From: Salinimicrobium soli
Lineage (GTDB): Bacteria > Bacteroidota > Bacteroidia > Flavobacteriales > Flavobacteriaceae
Reading direction: 5' to 3'
Length of the DNA stretch: 64,000 nucleotides
NCBI RefSeq assembly: GCF_048323655.1
Contig: NZ_JBLUWW010000001.1
Location: 558,001-622,000, forward strand
This document shows positions 34,888-43,930 of this stretch, one piece after another. The notes under the pieces were generated by a model. It did not search any database and was not told the origin of the DNA. It was given only the letters and a program-made list of their open reading frames with translations. Both the position numbers and the translations under genes were made by a program. How positions within the stretch are numbered: the first letter of the stretch is position 1; each line of letters starts with the position of its first letter.

Positions 34888-35232
34888 TCACAAAAAATAG
34901 TGGGTGGGAAAGGTTTGTGTGGAAATTTCGGCCCTCAGATCTCTGCTGTATCTAAAAGCGGTAGCTTGTTTTTTTACTGTTTCAGCTGAAAATGAAAAGG
35001 ACTGCCACAAAAAAAGGCTTCCGAAGGAAAGGTCTTCAGCAGGGTCGGGAAAATTTCTGATCAGGTTTTCAGGAACCGCGAAAAAAAGGTTGGAAATACC
35101 CTGGATCCTTTCCGAAGAATGATGGTGATCCTGCTTTATCTGGGCAGTGGCACCAAAAGAAAAATTTCCTCCCAGGCTGGAAAAGGCCAGCAGCAGGAGC
35201 AGAAATTTAATGGAATTATGATTCAGTTTCAC
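34888..35232 (-). CDS. Hypothetical small exported protein
   Basis: The 114-residue protein has a signal-peptide-like start (IKFLLLLLAFSSLGGNFSFG) ending near residue 27. The mature part opens with AQIKQDHHHSSERIQ, a His cluster that might bind metal or heme, and is otherwise Phe/Ser-rich. No family is recognised. It lies 40 bases after the hemB stop on the same strand. A link to heme or metal handling is only suggested by position and the His cluster. Confidence 0.6.
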   Translation of the reverse strand: MKLNHNSIKFLLLLLAFSSLGGNFSFGATAQIKQDHHHSSERIQGISNLFFAVPENLIRNFPDPAEDLSFGSLFLWQSFSFSAETVKKQATAFRYSRDLRAEISTQTFPTHYFL

Positions 35233-35272
35233 CCGATAAAATTACATAGAAAAAGCATTGCTTCTGCTGCTG

Positions 35273-36238
35273 CTAAAGTAATTTAACAGCGTCTTTTGCA
35301 AAATAACTTGCGATCATTTTCGCGCCCGCTCTTTTAATGGCCATAAGTTGCTCGAGCATTACCGCGTCGTGGTCCAGCCAGCCTTTCTCGGCGGCAGCCT
35401 TGATCATTGCATACTCGCCGCTCACCTGGTAAACGGCTACCGGGACATTCACCACATTGCGGATATCTCTAACAATATCGAGGTAACAAAGGCCCGGTTT
35501 TATCATAACAATATCAGCGCCTTCTTCAATATCCTGAAGGGTCTCTTTTACAGCTTCCTCTCGGTTGGCAGGATCCATCTGGTACGTTTTTTTATCACCA
35601 AATCCAGGGGCGGAATCCAAAGCATCTCTAAAAGGCCCGTAAAATGCCGAAGCATATTTAGCACTGTAGCTCATGATTCCTGTGTTGAAGAATTTTTCCT
35701 GCTCCAAAAGTTCTCTAATAGCACGGATCCTTCCGTCCATCATGTCACTGGGCGCAACAAAATCAGCTCCTGCCTGGGCATGTGAAAGTGCCATTTTTGC
35801 CAGGACCTCTTTGGTTGGATCATTTAGAATTTCCCCATTTTCAACAATTCCATCGTGTCCGTAAGAAGAGTATGGATCTAAGGCCACATCGGTCATGACC
35901 AGCATTTCAGGTGCCGCGTCCTTTACCGTTTTCACTGCCCGCTGCATAAGTCCGTCAGCATTTAAAGCCTCCGTTCCCGCATTGTCTTTAAGATCATCAG
36001 GGACTTTCACGAACAGAAGGACTGCTTTAAGTCCGGAATTCCAAAGCTCTTTCACTTCTTTTTCCAGAAGATCAAGACTGAACCTGAAATAATTCGGCAT
36101 AGATTTGATCTCCTCTTTCACATTTTTACCTTCCACCACAAATAGAGGAACAATAAAATCGTTTGGAGAAATAGTAGTTTCCCTCACGAGGCTTCTAATG
36201 GCTTCGCTGCTTCTAAGTCTTCGGTTTCGTATTAACAT
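35273..36238 (-). CDS. hemB: Delta-aminolevulinic acid dehydratase (porphobilinogen synthase)
   Basis: The 321-residue enzyme condenses two aminolevulinates to porphobilinogen. Both Schiff-base lysines are seen, in MSYSAKYASAFYGPFRDA and VMIKPGLCYLD. The metal-site region TDVALDPYSSYGHDG lacks the three Cys of the zinc type, so this is a Mg/K-type enzyme (inference from the family). It is 31 bases downstream of hemF in the heme gene run. Confidence 0.96.
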   Translation of the reverse strand: MLIRNRRLRSSEAIRSLVRETTISPNDFIVPLFVVEGKNVKEEIKSMPNYFRFSLDLLEKEVKELWNSGLKAVLLFVKVPDDLKDNAGTEALNADGLMQRAVKTVKDAAPEMLVMTDVALDPYSSYGHDGIVENGEILNDPTKEVLAKMALSHAQAGADFVAPSDMMDGRIRAIRELLEQEKFFNTGIMSYSAKYASAFYGPFRDALDSAPGFGDKKTYQMDPANREEAVKETLQDIEEGADIVMIKPGLCYLDIVRDIRNVVNVPVAVYQVSGEYAMIKAAAEKGWLDHDAVMLEQLMAIKRAGAKMIASYFAKDAVKLL

Positions 36239-36269
36239 ACCTGTTGATTTTTAAAAAATTGATCTTCAT

Positions 36270-37172
36270 TTAAACCCATTCCTGCGGATGCTGCAGTACC
36301 TGTAGCAACTTCTCTTCTTCGCTTCCCGGTTCAGGGTGATGATCATAGACCCACTGCACGTGTGGCGGCAGGCTCATCAATATACTTTCTATCCGGCCGT
36401 TGGTCTTTAGGCCAAACAAGGTTCCTTTATCATGCACCAGGTTGAATTCCACATATCTTCCGCGTCTTATCTCCTGCCAGTCCCGCTGCGCACTTGAAAA
36501 TGGCAGATCTTTCCGCTTTTCTACGATAGGAACATAGGCTTCTAAAAAGCTGTTTCCAACGTCGGTTACAAAATCATACCAGTCTTCCATCGTCTTTTCT
36601 TCGGAAGTTTTACAGTAATCAAAGAAGAGTCCGCCAATTCCCCTGGCTTCGTCGCGGTGGGAATTATAGAAATATTCATCACATTTTTTCTTGTATTCCG
36701 GATAGAATTCGGGATCATGACGATCACATGCTGCTTTGCAAACCTTGTGAAAATGTATTGCATCCTCATCAAAGAGGTAATATGGAGTAAGGTCTTGTCC
36801 GCCGCCAAACCAGCTGTCTATTGTATTTTCTGCTTTGTCGTACATCTCAAAGTAGCGCCAGTTGGCGTGTACCGTGGGCACCATGGGATTCTTTGGATGA
36901 AGTACGAGACTGAGTCCGCAGGCGAAAAAATTGACATTACCAACATTGAAATACTGCTGCATGGCCGGGGCTAAAGGACCGTGAACCTTGGAGATATTGA
37001 CACCTCCTTTTTCAAAAACGGCTCCATTTTCTATGACCCTGGTGCGGCCACCTCCGCCTTCTTCTCTATTCCAAAGATCTTCTTTGAAAAATGCCTCGCT
37101 GTCAATATCCTCTAAATTTGAGGTGATTCTATCTTGGAGGTCTTGTATGTACGAGTAGAATTTCTCTTTCAT
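36270..37172 (-). CDS. hemF: Oxygen-dependent coproporphyrinogen III oxidase
   Basis: The enzyme oxidatively decarboxylates coproporphyrinogen III to protoporphyrinogen IX, using oxygen. Signatures include WNREEGGGGRTRVIENG, WFGGGQDLTPYY and GRYVEFNLVHDKGT. I set the start at the ATG 37172 (MKEKFYSYIQDL, 300 residues); an ATG one codon earlier or a GTG at 37184 is possible. It overlaps or abuts the preceding DUF6973-like gene. The presence of hemF implies aerobic growth. Confidence 0.95.
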   Translation of the reverse strand: MKEKFYSYIQDLQDRITSNLEDIDSEAFFKEDLWNREEGGGGRTRVIENGAVFEKGGVNISKVHGPLAPAMQQYFNVGNVNFFACGLSLVLHPKNPMVPTVHANWRYFEMYDKAENTIDSWFGGGQDLTPYYLFDEDAIHFHKVCKAACDRHDPEFYPEYKKKCDEYFYNSHRDEARGIGGLFFDYCKTSEEKTMEDWYDFVTDVGNSFLEAYVPIVEKRKDLPFSSAQRDWQEIRRGRYVEFNLVHDKGTLFGLKTNGRIESILMSLPPHVQWVYDHHPEPGSEEEKLLQVLQHPQEWV

Positions 37173-37180
37173 CATTTTGA

Positions 37181-37669
37181 TCACATTTCTTCAATGAAAA
37201 CCAGTTTCTCCCTTGATTCTTCAATTTCTTTTAAATTCCGGACCTGTACTGCTTCCTTTGCCATTTTTTGTAGAAGGGATTCGATTTCCTCCTTTTTGTA
37301 AGAGTTATTAAAAAATAGCTCTCTGCCTATCCTGTTGTTATGAAGATCCATAGCTTTTGCCAATCTTTCATTAGGAGATAACCTCTCATGGAGATCGGTA
37401 ATTTTTTTGCTCCAGGTCATCGCTTCTTCACGTGATCCCGCTATAGGTAGACAATATTTGCAGATCAGATAGTTCCATAGGGCATGGCGAAATGCATTGG
37501 TCCTGTTGTCTTCATGATGTAACTTTCCAAATAACCTGTTGCTTATGCTTACCGTTATTTTAGTTGCTCTATAAGTGGGGAGAAGGTATAATGGATGCTT
37601 TAAAAAGATTCCAAAAAGAACAACGAGTTCTCCTGGCTTAAGGGAGATAATTCTTTTACCTATGACCAC
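37181..37669 (-). CDS. Conserved hypothetical protein (DUF6973-like)
   Basis: The 162-residue protein contains NAFRHALWNYLICKY, WSKKITDLHE and KAMDLHNNRIGRELF. These conserved His, Glu, Asp and Asn residues resemble the DUF6973 family (possible metal-dependent hydrolase fold; function unknown). It sits between hemE and hemF, 2 bases after hemE and directly before hemF. It is likely cotranscribed with the heme genes, but nothing shows a catalytic role in the pathway. Confidence 0.72.
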   Translation of the reverse strand: MVIGKRIISLKPGELVVLFGIFLKHPLYLLPTYRATKITVSISNRLFGKLHHEDNRTNAFRHALWNYLICKYCLPIAGSREEAMTWSKKITDLHERLSPNERLAKAMDLHNNRIGRELFFNNSYKKEEIESLLQKMAKEAVQVRNLKEIEESREKLVFIEEM

Positions 37670-37671
37670 CT

Positions 37672-38700
37672 TTAAGAGACTTTATATTCCTTTACAGCTT
37701 CCACAAAGGCGATTGCATTCTCCACAGGAATGTCCGGAAGAATTCCGTGGCCAAGATTTACAATATATCTGTCTTTTCCGAAGGCATTGATCATTTCATG
37801 CACCATATTCTTTATTTCTGCAGGAGGAGAATACAATCTGCTTGGATCGAAATTCCCCTGCAAGGTAATCTCCCCACCGGTTAAATGACGTGCCATTTCA
37901 GGAGAACAGGTCCAGTCGACACCCAGTGCAGAAGCTCCGGAGTCAGCCATTTTATCAAGCGCGAACCAACAGCCCTTTCCAAAAGCTATAACATGAGTAT
38001 CTCCCTTTAGAGCATCAATGATCTGCTGAATATATTTCCACGAAAATAACTGATAGTCTTCCGGAGACAACATTCCTCCCCACGAATCAAAGATCTGAAC
38101 GGCATCAACCCCTGCTTTCACTTTTTCTTTCAGATAACAAATCGTGGTGTCGGTGATTTTCTGAAGCAAAAGATGCGCCGCCTGCGGATTGGTAAAACAA
38201 AATTTCTTGGCGATATCAAAATTCTTAGAGCCTTGGCCCTGTACTGCATAGCAAAGTATGGTCCATGGAGAGCCTGCAAAACCTATAAGCGGCACCTCAT
38301 CATTGAGCTCCTGTTTGGTCATTTTTACGGCATCAAGCACATATCCCAATGTCTCCTCAATATTAGGAACGATCACCTGGTGTACATCCTCCAGAGTTCT
38401 TACAGGATTTGGCAACCACGGCCCCACTCCGGGTTTCATTTCCACTTCAATATTCATCGCTTGCGGTACCACTAAAATGTCGCTGAAAAGTATAGCGGCA
38501 TCTGTCCCCACTTGCCTGATCGGCATAACCGTAATTTCGGTAGCGAGCTCAGGAGTGCGGCAACGCGTGAAAAAATCGTATTTTTCTTTGAGCTTCATGA
38601 AATCAGGAAGATAACGTCCTGCCTGCCTCATCATCCATACCGGAGGACGTTCTACTGTTTCGCCCTTTAAAGCTTTAAGAAATAGATCGTTTTTTATCAT
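37672..38700 (-). CDS. hemE: Uroporphyrinogen decarboxylase
   Basis: The 342-residue TIM-barrel enzyme converts uroporphyrinogen III to coproporphyrinogen III. The N-terminal signature PPVWMMRQAGRYLP is at about 20-33, with LIGFAGSPWTILCYAVQG and AVQIFDSWGGMLSPEDY further on, including the catalytic Asp. Full length. It lies 51 bases after hemD. Confidence 0.97.
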   Translation of the reverse strand: MIKNDLFLKALKGETVERPPVWMMRQAGRYLPDFMKLKEKYDFFTRCRTPELATEITVMPIRQVGTDAAILFSDILVVPQAMNIEVEMKPGVGPWLPNPVRTLEDVHQVIVPNIEETLGYVLDAVKMTKQELNDEVPLIGFAGSPWTILCYAVQGQGSKNFDIAKKFCFTNPQAAHLLLQKITDTTICYLKEKVKAGVDAVQIFDSWGGMLSPEDYQLFSWKYIQQIIDALKGDTHVIAFGKGCWFALDKMADSGASALGVDWTCSPEMARHLTGGEITLQGNFDPSRLYSPPAEIKNMVHEMINAFGKDRYIVNLGHGILPDIPVENAIAFVEAVKEYKVS

Positions 38701-38751
38701 TTTTGAATGTTTAGTCTGATTTTTAATGCCTTTTGTTTTGGAACTAAGGCG

Positions 38752-39420
38752 CTACTTTTCATTTTTCAGTTTTTTCACAGCCTGCACGATCACGTTCTCG
38801 ATACTCGGCCGGTTGGCCATGACTACATGGCTCGTATATTTGGATGCTTCGGAAGCAGTTGTTTTCCCAATACAAAATGCGATGCTTTCTGAAAGCTCAT
38901 TCTCTGCAGTGAAATATTCTACCGCACTTGGACTAAAAAAAAGCACTCCGTCAAAGATACGATCATATTTTTTTGGCGCCGGAAGCGTGTCATAAACTTC
39001 TATTACTTCCAGATCAACAGAATTGGCTTTTAAGATCTCTTCCAGTTCTGGATTCCGCTTTTTTCCGCAGAAAAACAGAAAATCCTCATCTTCGTAATTC
39101 TCGGAAATTAACGCACCTAATTCCGATCCGTAATTTGCACTCTCAATCACCTTAAAGTTCTTCCCTCTCAGATAATCTGCCGTTTTATCTCCCACACAGA
39201 AAACATTCTTCTGCTGAAGTTCTTTCAAAAAAGGCTTTTTTAGAACCGCTTTTACAGCATTTTTACTGGTGAAAATGACATTTTTGGGGAGCTTGTGAAC
39301 CTCGAATTCGAGGGGAGCAATGGAAATAAAATCCTTTTCAACCAGGCCTATACCGGCGTTGATCAAAAGCTCCTTTTGGGCGGCAGTTAGTTTTTTGGTA
39401 GAAAGAACGGTGGCACTCAT
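38752..39420 (-). CDS. hemD: Uroporphyrinogen-III synthase
   Basis: The 222-residue enzyme closes and inverts hydroxymethylbilane. HemD proteins are poorly conserved; here the diagnostic points are NVIFTSKNAVKAVL, FCVGDKTADYLRGKNF and GVLFFSPSAVEYF, plus its position. It overlaps hemC by 4 bases, which supports the assignment. Confidence 0.92.
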   Translation of the reverse strand: MSATVLSTKKLTAAQKELLINAGIGLVEKDFISIAPLEFEVHKLPKNVIFTSKNAVKAVLKKPFLKELQQKNVFCVGDKTADYLRGKNFKVIESANYGSELGALISENYEDEDFLFFCGKKRNPELEEILKANSVDLEVIEVYDTLPAPKKYDRIFDGVLFFSPSAVEYFTAENELSESIAFCIGKTTASEASKYTSHVVMANRPSIENVIVQAVKKLKNEK

Positions 39421-40334
39421 AAGTTGTTGATGGAAGCTTTTATCTCCTTCATCAACTCTGCGCCACCTGCCTCGAGGATCTCCCGGGCACAGGCCTTTCC
39501 AAAACCGTCTTTTTGAGACAACTCGACATACTTTCTCACTTCAAACTTCTGTGAGCCATCCACGCTGAAAAGAGCTCCATGAAACTTGATCTTATCACCT
39601 TCAATTACTGCCAACGCTCCTATTGGGGCTGTACAACCACCTTCTAAAGTGCGCAAAAATTCCCTTTCAATATGCACACAGATCTGGGATCTTTCATGAT
39701 TTAAGGCTCCTGCAGCTTTTCTGCAAAAATCATCCTCCTCTTTTGCCACTATTAGCATTGCACCCTGAGCGGGAGCAGGGATCATCCATTTCAGGTCCAC
39801 ATAGGACTCCGGTTTCAGGTTGATCCTTTCGAGCCCTGCTGCGGCAAAAATAGCTCCGTTCCAGTCGCTGTCCTGCAATTTCTGAAGGCGGGTATTCACA
39901 TTTCCGCGCAGGTCAACTACTTCGTGGTTTGGATATTTATGTAACCACTGGGCTTTTCTTCTCAGGCTTCCCGTGGCAATAATTCCTTCTTCATTGAGAA
40001 AGTCGGTGCCTTTGTGCACCAGTATATCTTGAGTATGAGCGCGTTTCATGACTGCGGCCTCTACAATTCCTTTGGGAAGGGCAGTGGGAACGTCTTTCAT
40101 GGAATGCACAGCAATGTCAATCTCGTTGGTCAACATTGCGACATCCAGAGTTTTGGTGAAGATCCCGGTGATGCCAAATTCGTATAGTGGTTTATCCAGC
40201 ACAAGATCCCCCTGAGATTTGACGGGTATCAATTGGGTTTCATAACCCAAAGCTTCAAGAGCATTTTTAACGGTATTCGCCTGCCATAGGGCCAATTCAC
40301 TGTCGCGGGTTCCTATTCGGATCTTTCTGCTCAT
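39417..40334 (-). CDS. hemC: Porphobilinogen deaminase
   Basis: The 305-residue enzyme links four porphobilinogens into hydroxymethylbilane. It starts with IRIGTRDSELALWQANTV, includes HSMKDVPTALP and GSLRRKAQW, and has the dipyrromethane-cofactor cysteine in LEGGCTAPIGALA. It overlaps hemA by 4 bases and hemD by 4 bases. Confidence 0.97.
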   Translation of the reverse strand: MSRKIRIGTRDSELALWQANTVKNALEALGYETQLIPVKSQGDLVLDKPLYEFGITGIFTKTLDVAMLTNEIDIAVHSMKDVPTALPKGIVEAAVMKRAHTQDILVHKGTDFLNEEGIIATGSLRRKAQWLHKYPNHEVVDLRGNVNTRLQKLQDSDWNGAIFAAAGLERINLKPESYVDLKWMIPAPAQGAMLIVAKEEDDFCRKAAGALNHERSQICVHIEREFLRTLEGGCTAPIGALAVIEGDKIKFHGALFSVDGSQKFEVRKYVELSQKDGFGKACAREILEAGGAELMKEIKASINNL

Positions 40335-41590
40335 TTTTTCGCCAGTTCTTCCAGTTGGAATACTCTCTGGATCAACTCCAGACTCTCATCTGTGTTGTTC
40401 GAATCTCCTTTAAGATGATTCGCAAACTGGTTCATTATCTTCTGAATGATGCGATCTCCCAGGATCTCTGCCTGTCGGTCATTAAAGCCGTCGATCTTGC
40501 GGCGTTGAAAATCTACTTCGGCATCTTTCATTTCCCGAAGTTTTTTCTTCAATGCTTTTATGGTGGGGGCGAATTTTCTTGTTTCCAGCCAGGAATTGAA
40601 ATCGGCTTCCATTTCTTTAATGATTGCCTGTGCCTGTGGTACTGAAGCCTTTCTGCGTTCCAGAGTTTGATCGGTCATCTGTGACAGGTGATCCAAATGG
40701 ATCACTTCTACTCCCGGTAGTTCGTTTACCTCAGATTCCACGTTCTTAGGAATGGAAAGGTCGAGGATAAGAAGATCCTTTTTATTATAGATAAGGTCTT
40801 TTGTAATAGTAGGATTCTGCGCACCCGTAGCCACGATCAAAATATCAGCCTGTCTTATCTCTGCCTGAAGATCGGCATAATCTTTAACGGTAAGTTGGAA
40901 TTTACCGGCGATCTTTTCAGCTTTTCCTTTGGTGCGGTTGATAAGAGTAATGTGAGAATTTCCGGTGTGTTTTACCAGGTTCTCACAGGTATTTCGTCCT
41001 ATTTTACCTGTTCCGAAGAGAAGAATGTTCTTCTCTGCCGGATTTTCAAAATTGTTAAGGATATATTGAACAGAAGCAAAACTTACGGAAGTTGCCCCCG
41101 AAGAAATATCTGTTTCGTTCTTGATGCGCTTGCTTGCCTGAATAACAGAATTTATTAGCCTTTCAAAAAAGGGATTTGCAACCCCTGCTTCGCGGGACAT
41201 CAAAAAAGCCGCTTTTAACTGGCTAATGATCTCGAAATCTCCCAGGATCTGGCTGTCAAGCCCTGTACCTACTCTGAACATATGAGAGATAGCCTCTTTG
41301 TTCTTGTAGACGTAAGCAACTTTTTCAAACTCTTCCACCGTACCGTGGGTGTGTTCACATAAAAGTTTGATCAACTGAAAAGGGTGTTGTGCAAAACCGT
41401 AGATCTCGGTTCTGTTACAGGTAGAGGTCACGATCAATTCGTCAATGCCTTCATCCCTGGCCTGCTCAAGCAGATTTTTCTTTGCTTGATCGTCCAGACT
41501 AAAGTGTCCTCTTATTTCTGCATCAGCCTTTTTATAGCTCAGACCAATGGTGTAAAAATGCTTTCCTCTTGATATATTGTAATCTTCCAT
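40331..41590 (-). CDS. hemA: Glutamyl-tRNA reductase
   Basis: This first enzyme of the C5 heme pathway reduces glutamyl-tRNA to glutamate-1-semialdehyde. The active-site Cys is in VTSTCNRTEIYG, the NADP motif is NILLFGTGKIGRNTCENL, and a C-terminal dimerisation helix is present. I set the start at the ATG 41590 (MEDYNISRG, 419 residues), about 18 bases after the predicted transcription start. hemL, the next pathway gene, is not in this window. Confidence 0.96.
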   Translation of the reverse strand: MEDYNISRGKHFYTIGLSYKKADAEIRGHFSLDDQAKKNLLEQARDEGIDELIVTSTCNRTEIYGFAQHPFQLIKLLCEHTHGTVEEFEKVAYVYKNKEAISHMFRVGTGLDSQILGDFEIISQLKAAFLMSREAGVANPFFERLINSVIQASKRIKNETDISSGATSVSFASVQYILNNFENPAEKNILLFGTGKIGRNTCENLVKHTGNSHITLINRTKGKAEKIAGKFQLTVKDYADLQAEIRQADILIVATGAQNPTITKDLIYNKKDLLILDLSIPKNVESEVNELPGVEVIHLDHLSQMTDQTLERRKASVPQAQAIIKEMEADFNSWLETRKFAPTIKALKKKLREMKDAEVDFQRRKIDGFNDRQAEILGDRIIQKIMNQFANHLKGDSNNTDESLELIQRVFQLEELAKK

Positions 41591-41614
41591 GTACCTGATT
41601 CGGAATTCAACTAG

Positions 41615-41646
41615 CAAAATTAATATAAGGCTTAGCTAAAAAACAA
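41615..41646 (-). promoter_or_regulatory. hemA operon promoter (-33 TTG, -7 TAATTTTG)
   Basis: On the minus strand TTG (41646-41644) is followed after 21 bases by TAATTTTG (41622-41615), a full Bacteroidota match, a short distance before the hemA ATG. Confidence 0.7.
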
Positions 41647-41716
41647 CGCGCAAAGTACAATTTTTAACGCTGCACGTGATTTTCAGGGAAAAACTGACGA
41701 AGATCATATTTTTCCG

Positions 41717-41724
41717 TAATTTTG
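41717..41724 (+). promoter_or_regulatory. -7 box of the AraC regulator promoter
   Basis: TAATTTTG matches TAnnTTTG, about 77 bases before the regulator ATG and divergent from the hemA promoter. The -33 element is weak. Confidence 0.5.
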
Positions 41725-41800
41725 CCTGTGAACAGGGATAGTCCGAGATTTTCGGCCAAATTTGTCCTGTTTTTGCCACAACACTTAAGTTAGGACCGCC

Positions 41801-42697
41801 ATGGAAAAAAACATCGCTGAAGGTACTTTTGAAAAGATCAGGCTCGAAGAAGGATTTTACCTGTTGAAGTTCCGGAATGAGCAGCAGCAGCCGGTAAAGC
41901 TGCTTAGGAATATAAATTCAAATTTCATCCAGTTCCACTTTTTCGGAAAGGGTTCGGGTAAATTCTTTTTCAATAATGGCAGCTATAAAATTCCGCTTTC
42001 CGAAGAGAATTCTCTTTTGCTGTACAATCCGAAAAGAGATCTTCCCATTGATCTGGAACTGCAACCAAACAGCTGGTTGATCTCTGTAGTTGTTTCCATA
42101 AAAACCTTTCATGCCCTCTTTTCGGAAGAGGCCGGTTATATCAGTTTTTTGAGTATTGAGAACCGCGATAAACAGTATTATAAAGACGCGCCGCTTTCGC
42201 CGGGAATGATGATCGTACTCAGCCAGTTGGAAAATTACAGCGTGGCCAACATCATCCGGAATCTTTACTATAAGGCAAAAGCCTACGAACTACTTAGCCT
42301 GTATTTCAACAAAGCCGCGGGACCCGATGTGGAACAATGTCCATTTCTCAATGACGAGGAAAATGTGTTGAAGATCCGCAAAGCTAAAGAGATCATTATC
42401 GCAAATATGGCTGAACCTCCGTCATTACAGGAGCTGTCGCGGGAGATCAACCTGAGCCTTAAAAAACTGAAGGAAGGATTTAAGCAGATCTATGGAGATT
42501 CAGTGTTCAGTTTTTTGTTTGATTACAAAATGGAATACGCCCGTAAATTGCTGGACACTGGCGAATACAATGTTAATGAAGTGGGACTGCGCGTGGGATA
42601 CAGTACTTCCAGCCATTTTATTGCAGCCTTTAAAAAGAAGTTTGGAACCACCCCAAAGAAGTACTTGATGTCACTCACAACAGAGCCGGGACAATAG
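41801..42697 (+). CDS. AraC family transcriptional regulator
   Basis: The 298-residue protein has a non-conserved N-terminal sensing domain (about 1-190) and a C-terminal double helix-turn-helix (about 200-292; PSLQELSREINLSLKKLKEG, and NEVGLRVGYSTSSHFIAAFK). The C-terminal FKKKFGTTPKKYL is typical. The length and arrangement resemble PchR-type regulators, some of which sense siderophores. Its place between hemA (divergent) and hemH (downstream) suggests that it controls heme synthesis; the inducer is unknown. Confidence 0.9.
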   Translation: MEKNIAEGTFEKIRLEEGFYLLKFRNEQQQPVKLLRNINSNFIQFHFFGKGSGKFFFNNGSYKIPLSEENSLLLYNPKRDLPIDLELQPNSWLISVVVSIKTFHALFSEEAGYISFLSIENRDKQYYKDAPLSPGMMIVLSQLENYSVANIIRNLYYKAKAYELLSLYFNKAAGPDVEQCPFLNDEENVLKIRKAKEIIIANMAEPPSLQELSREINLSLKKLKEGFKQIYGDSVFSFLFDYKMEYARKLLDTGEYNVNEVGLRVGYSTSSHFIAAFKKKFGTTPKKYLMSLTTEPGQ

Positions 42698-42741
42698 GTT
42701 TTGACAATTCGGGTATTTTATATTTAGAAGAAAAGCCATTT

Positions 42742-42770
42742 TTGGCTGGGAAATTTTAATAGTATTTTTG
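42742..42770 (+). promoter_or_regulatory. hemH promoter (-33 TTG, -7 TATTTTTG)
   Basis: TTG (42742-42744), an 18-base spacer and TATTTTTG (42763-42770) make one of the best Bacteroidota promoter matches in the window. The ATG follows 17 bases later. Confidence 0.75.
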
Positions 42771-42787
42771 ATCTCAAATAAAAGCAG

Positions 42788-43819
42788 ATGAGCAAAGGAG
42801 TTTTATTGGTCAACCTGGGTTCTCCTGAAAGTACCGATCCTAAAGACGTAAAAAAATACCTCGATGAATTCCTGATGGATGAAAGGGTGATCGATGTGCC
42901 GTACTGGGCCAGAACCCTGTTGGTACGGGGAATTATTCTAAATACCCGCCCCAAGAAATCAGCTGAAGCCTATCAGAAGATCTGGTGGGAAGAGGGGAGT
43001 CCGCTCATTGTGCTTTCCGAAAGGCTTCGGGATAAAGTAGACGACCTTACCTCTGTGCCTGTTGCTTTGGCGATGCGATATGGAAAGCCGTCTATTCTTC
43101 AGGGGTTGCAGGAATTGCATGACAAAGGTGTAGATGAAGTATTGCTGTTTCCTCTTTATCCACAGTTTGCAATGGCAACAACAGAGACTATTCTTGTGCT
43201 AGCCGAAGAGCTTCGGAAAAAGCATTTTCCGAACATGAAGTTTACCTCTGTACCCGCATTTTACAATCATTCTGACTACATCAGGGTGCTTGCCAACAGC
43301 ATTTCAGAAAGTCTTGAAAATGTGGATTACGAGCATCTTTTATTTTCTTACCACGGAGTGCCTGAAAGGCATATCCGAAAAAGTGATATCACAAAATCTC
43401 ATTGTAAGATCGATGGCAGTTGCTGCCAGACACCTTCCGCAGCGCATCAGTTCTGCTACAGACATCAGTGTTATGAGACTACCCGTTTAGTGGCTGAATA
43501 TCTCGGGCTTGAAGACGGAACCTATTCTGTGTCCTTCCAATCCCGTTTAGGATTTGATCCGTGGCTTAAACCGTATACAGACAGGACCATCGAGCGACTG
43601 GGGCTTGAAGGCACGAAAAAGATGGCAATTGTTACCCCTGCTTTTGTGTCCGACTGTCTTGAAACCCTAGAGGAGATCGCGATGGAAGGCAAGGAGATCT
43701 TCGAAGAAGTAGGAGGAGAGAAGTTCACTGTTGTTCCCTGTCTGAACGATCGGGATGAATGGGTGAAAATACTCGCACGATGGGTGGATGAATGGGCGAC
43801 GCTGCCTGTACAGGCCTAG
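42788..43819 (+). CDS. hemH: Ferrochelatase
   Basis: The 343-residue enzyme inserts ferrous iron into protoporphyrin IX (or coproporphyrin in other pathways). It starts GVLLVNLGSPESTDPKDV; the active-site His is in LFSYHGVPERHIRKSD and the C-terminal part has VTPAFVSDCLETLEEI with the conserved Glu. Several Cys residues (GSCCQTPSAAHQFCYRHQC) resemble the Fe-S ligands or redox sites of some members. With hemF and hemJ also present, the protoporphyrin branch is implied. Confidence 0.96.
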   Translation: MSKGVLLVNLGSPESTDPKDVKKYLDEFLMDERVIDVPYWARTLLVRGIILNTRPKKSAEAYQKIWWEEGSPLIVLSERLRDKVDDLTSVPVALAMRYGKPSILQGLQELHDKGVDEVLLFPLYPQFAMATTETILVLAEELRKKHFPNMKFTSVPAFYNHSDYIRVLANSISESLENVDYEHLLFSYHGVPERHIRKSDITKSHCKIDGSCCQTPSAAHQFCYRHQCYETTRLVAEYLGLEDGTYSVSFQSRLGFDPWLKPYTDRTIERLGLEGTKKMAIVTPAFVSDCLETLEEIAMEGKEIFEEVGGEKFTVVPCLNDRDEWVKILARWVDEWATLPVQA

Positions 43820-43872
43820 CTCACCGGAATTTCCTATTTACTGAAAAGGGCGATTAGCAAAGGCTTTTTGGC

Positions 43873-43880
43873 TATATTTG
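43873..43880 (+). promoter_or_regulatory. -7 box upstream of hemJ
   Basis: TATATTTG matches TAnnTTTG about 50 bases before the hemJ start, between the hemH stop and hemJ. No spaced TTG was found. Confidence 0.5.
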
Positions 43881-43930
43881 TGTGGAAACCCGCAAAAATG
43901 ATCTGTGGGTAGCATAAAACCTGACTGCCG

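Noticed and set aside
37173..37184. GTG at 37184 as hemF start
   Set aside because: The family begins at MKEKFYSYIQ-like sequence and ATG codons at 37175 and 37172 fit better.
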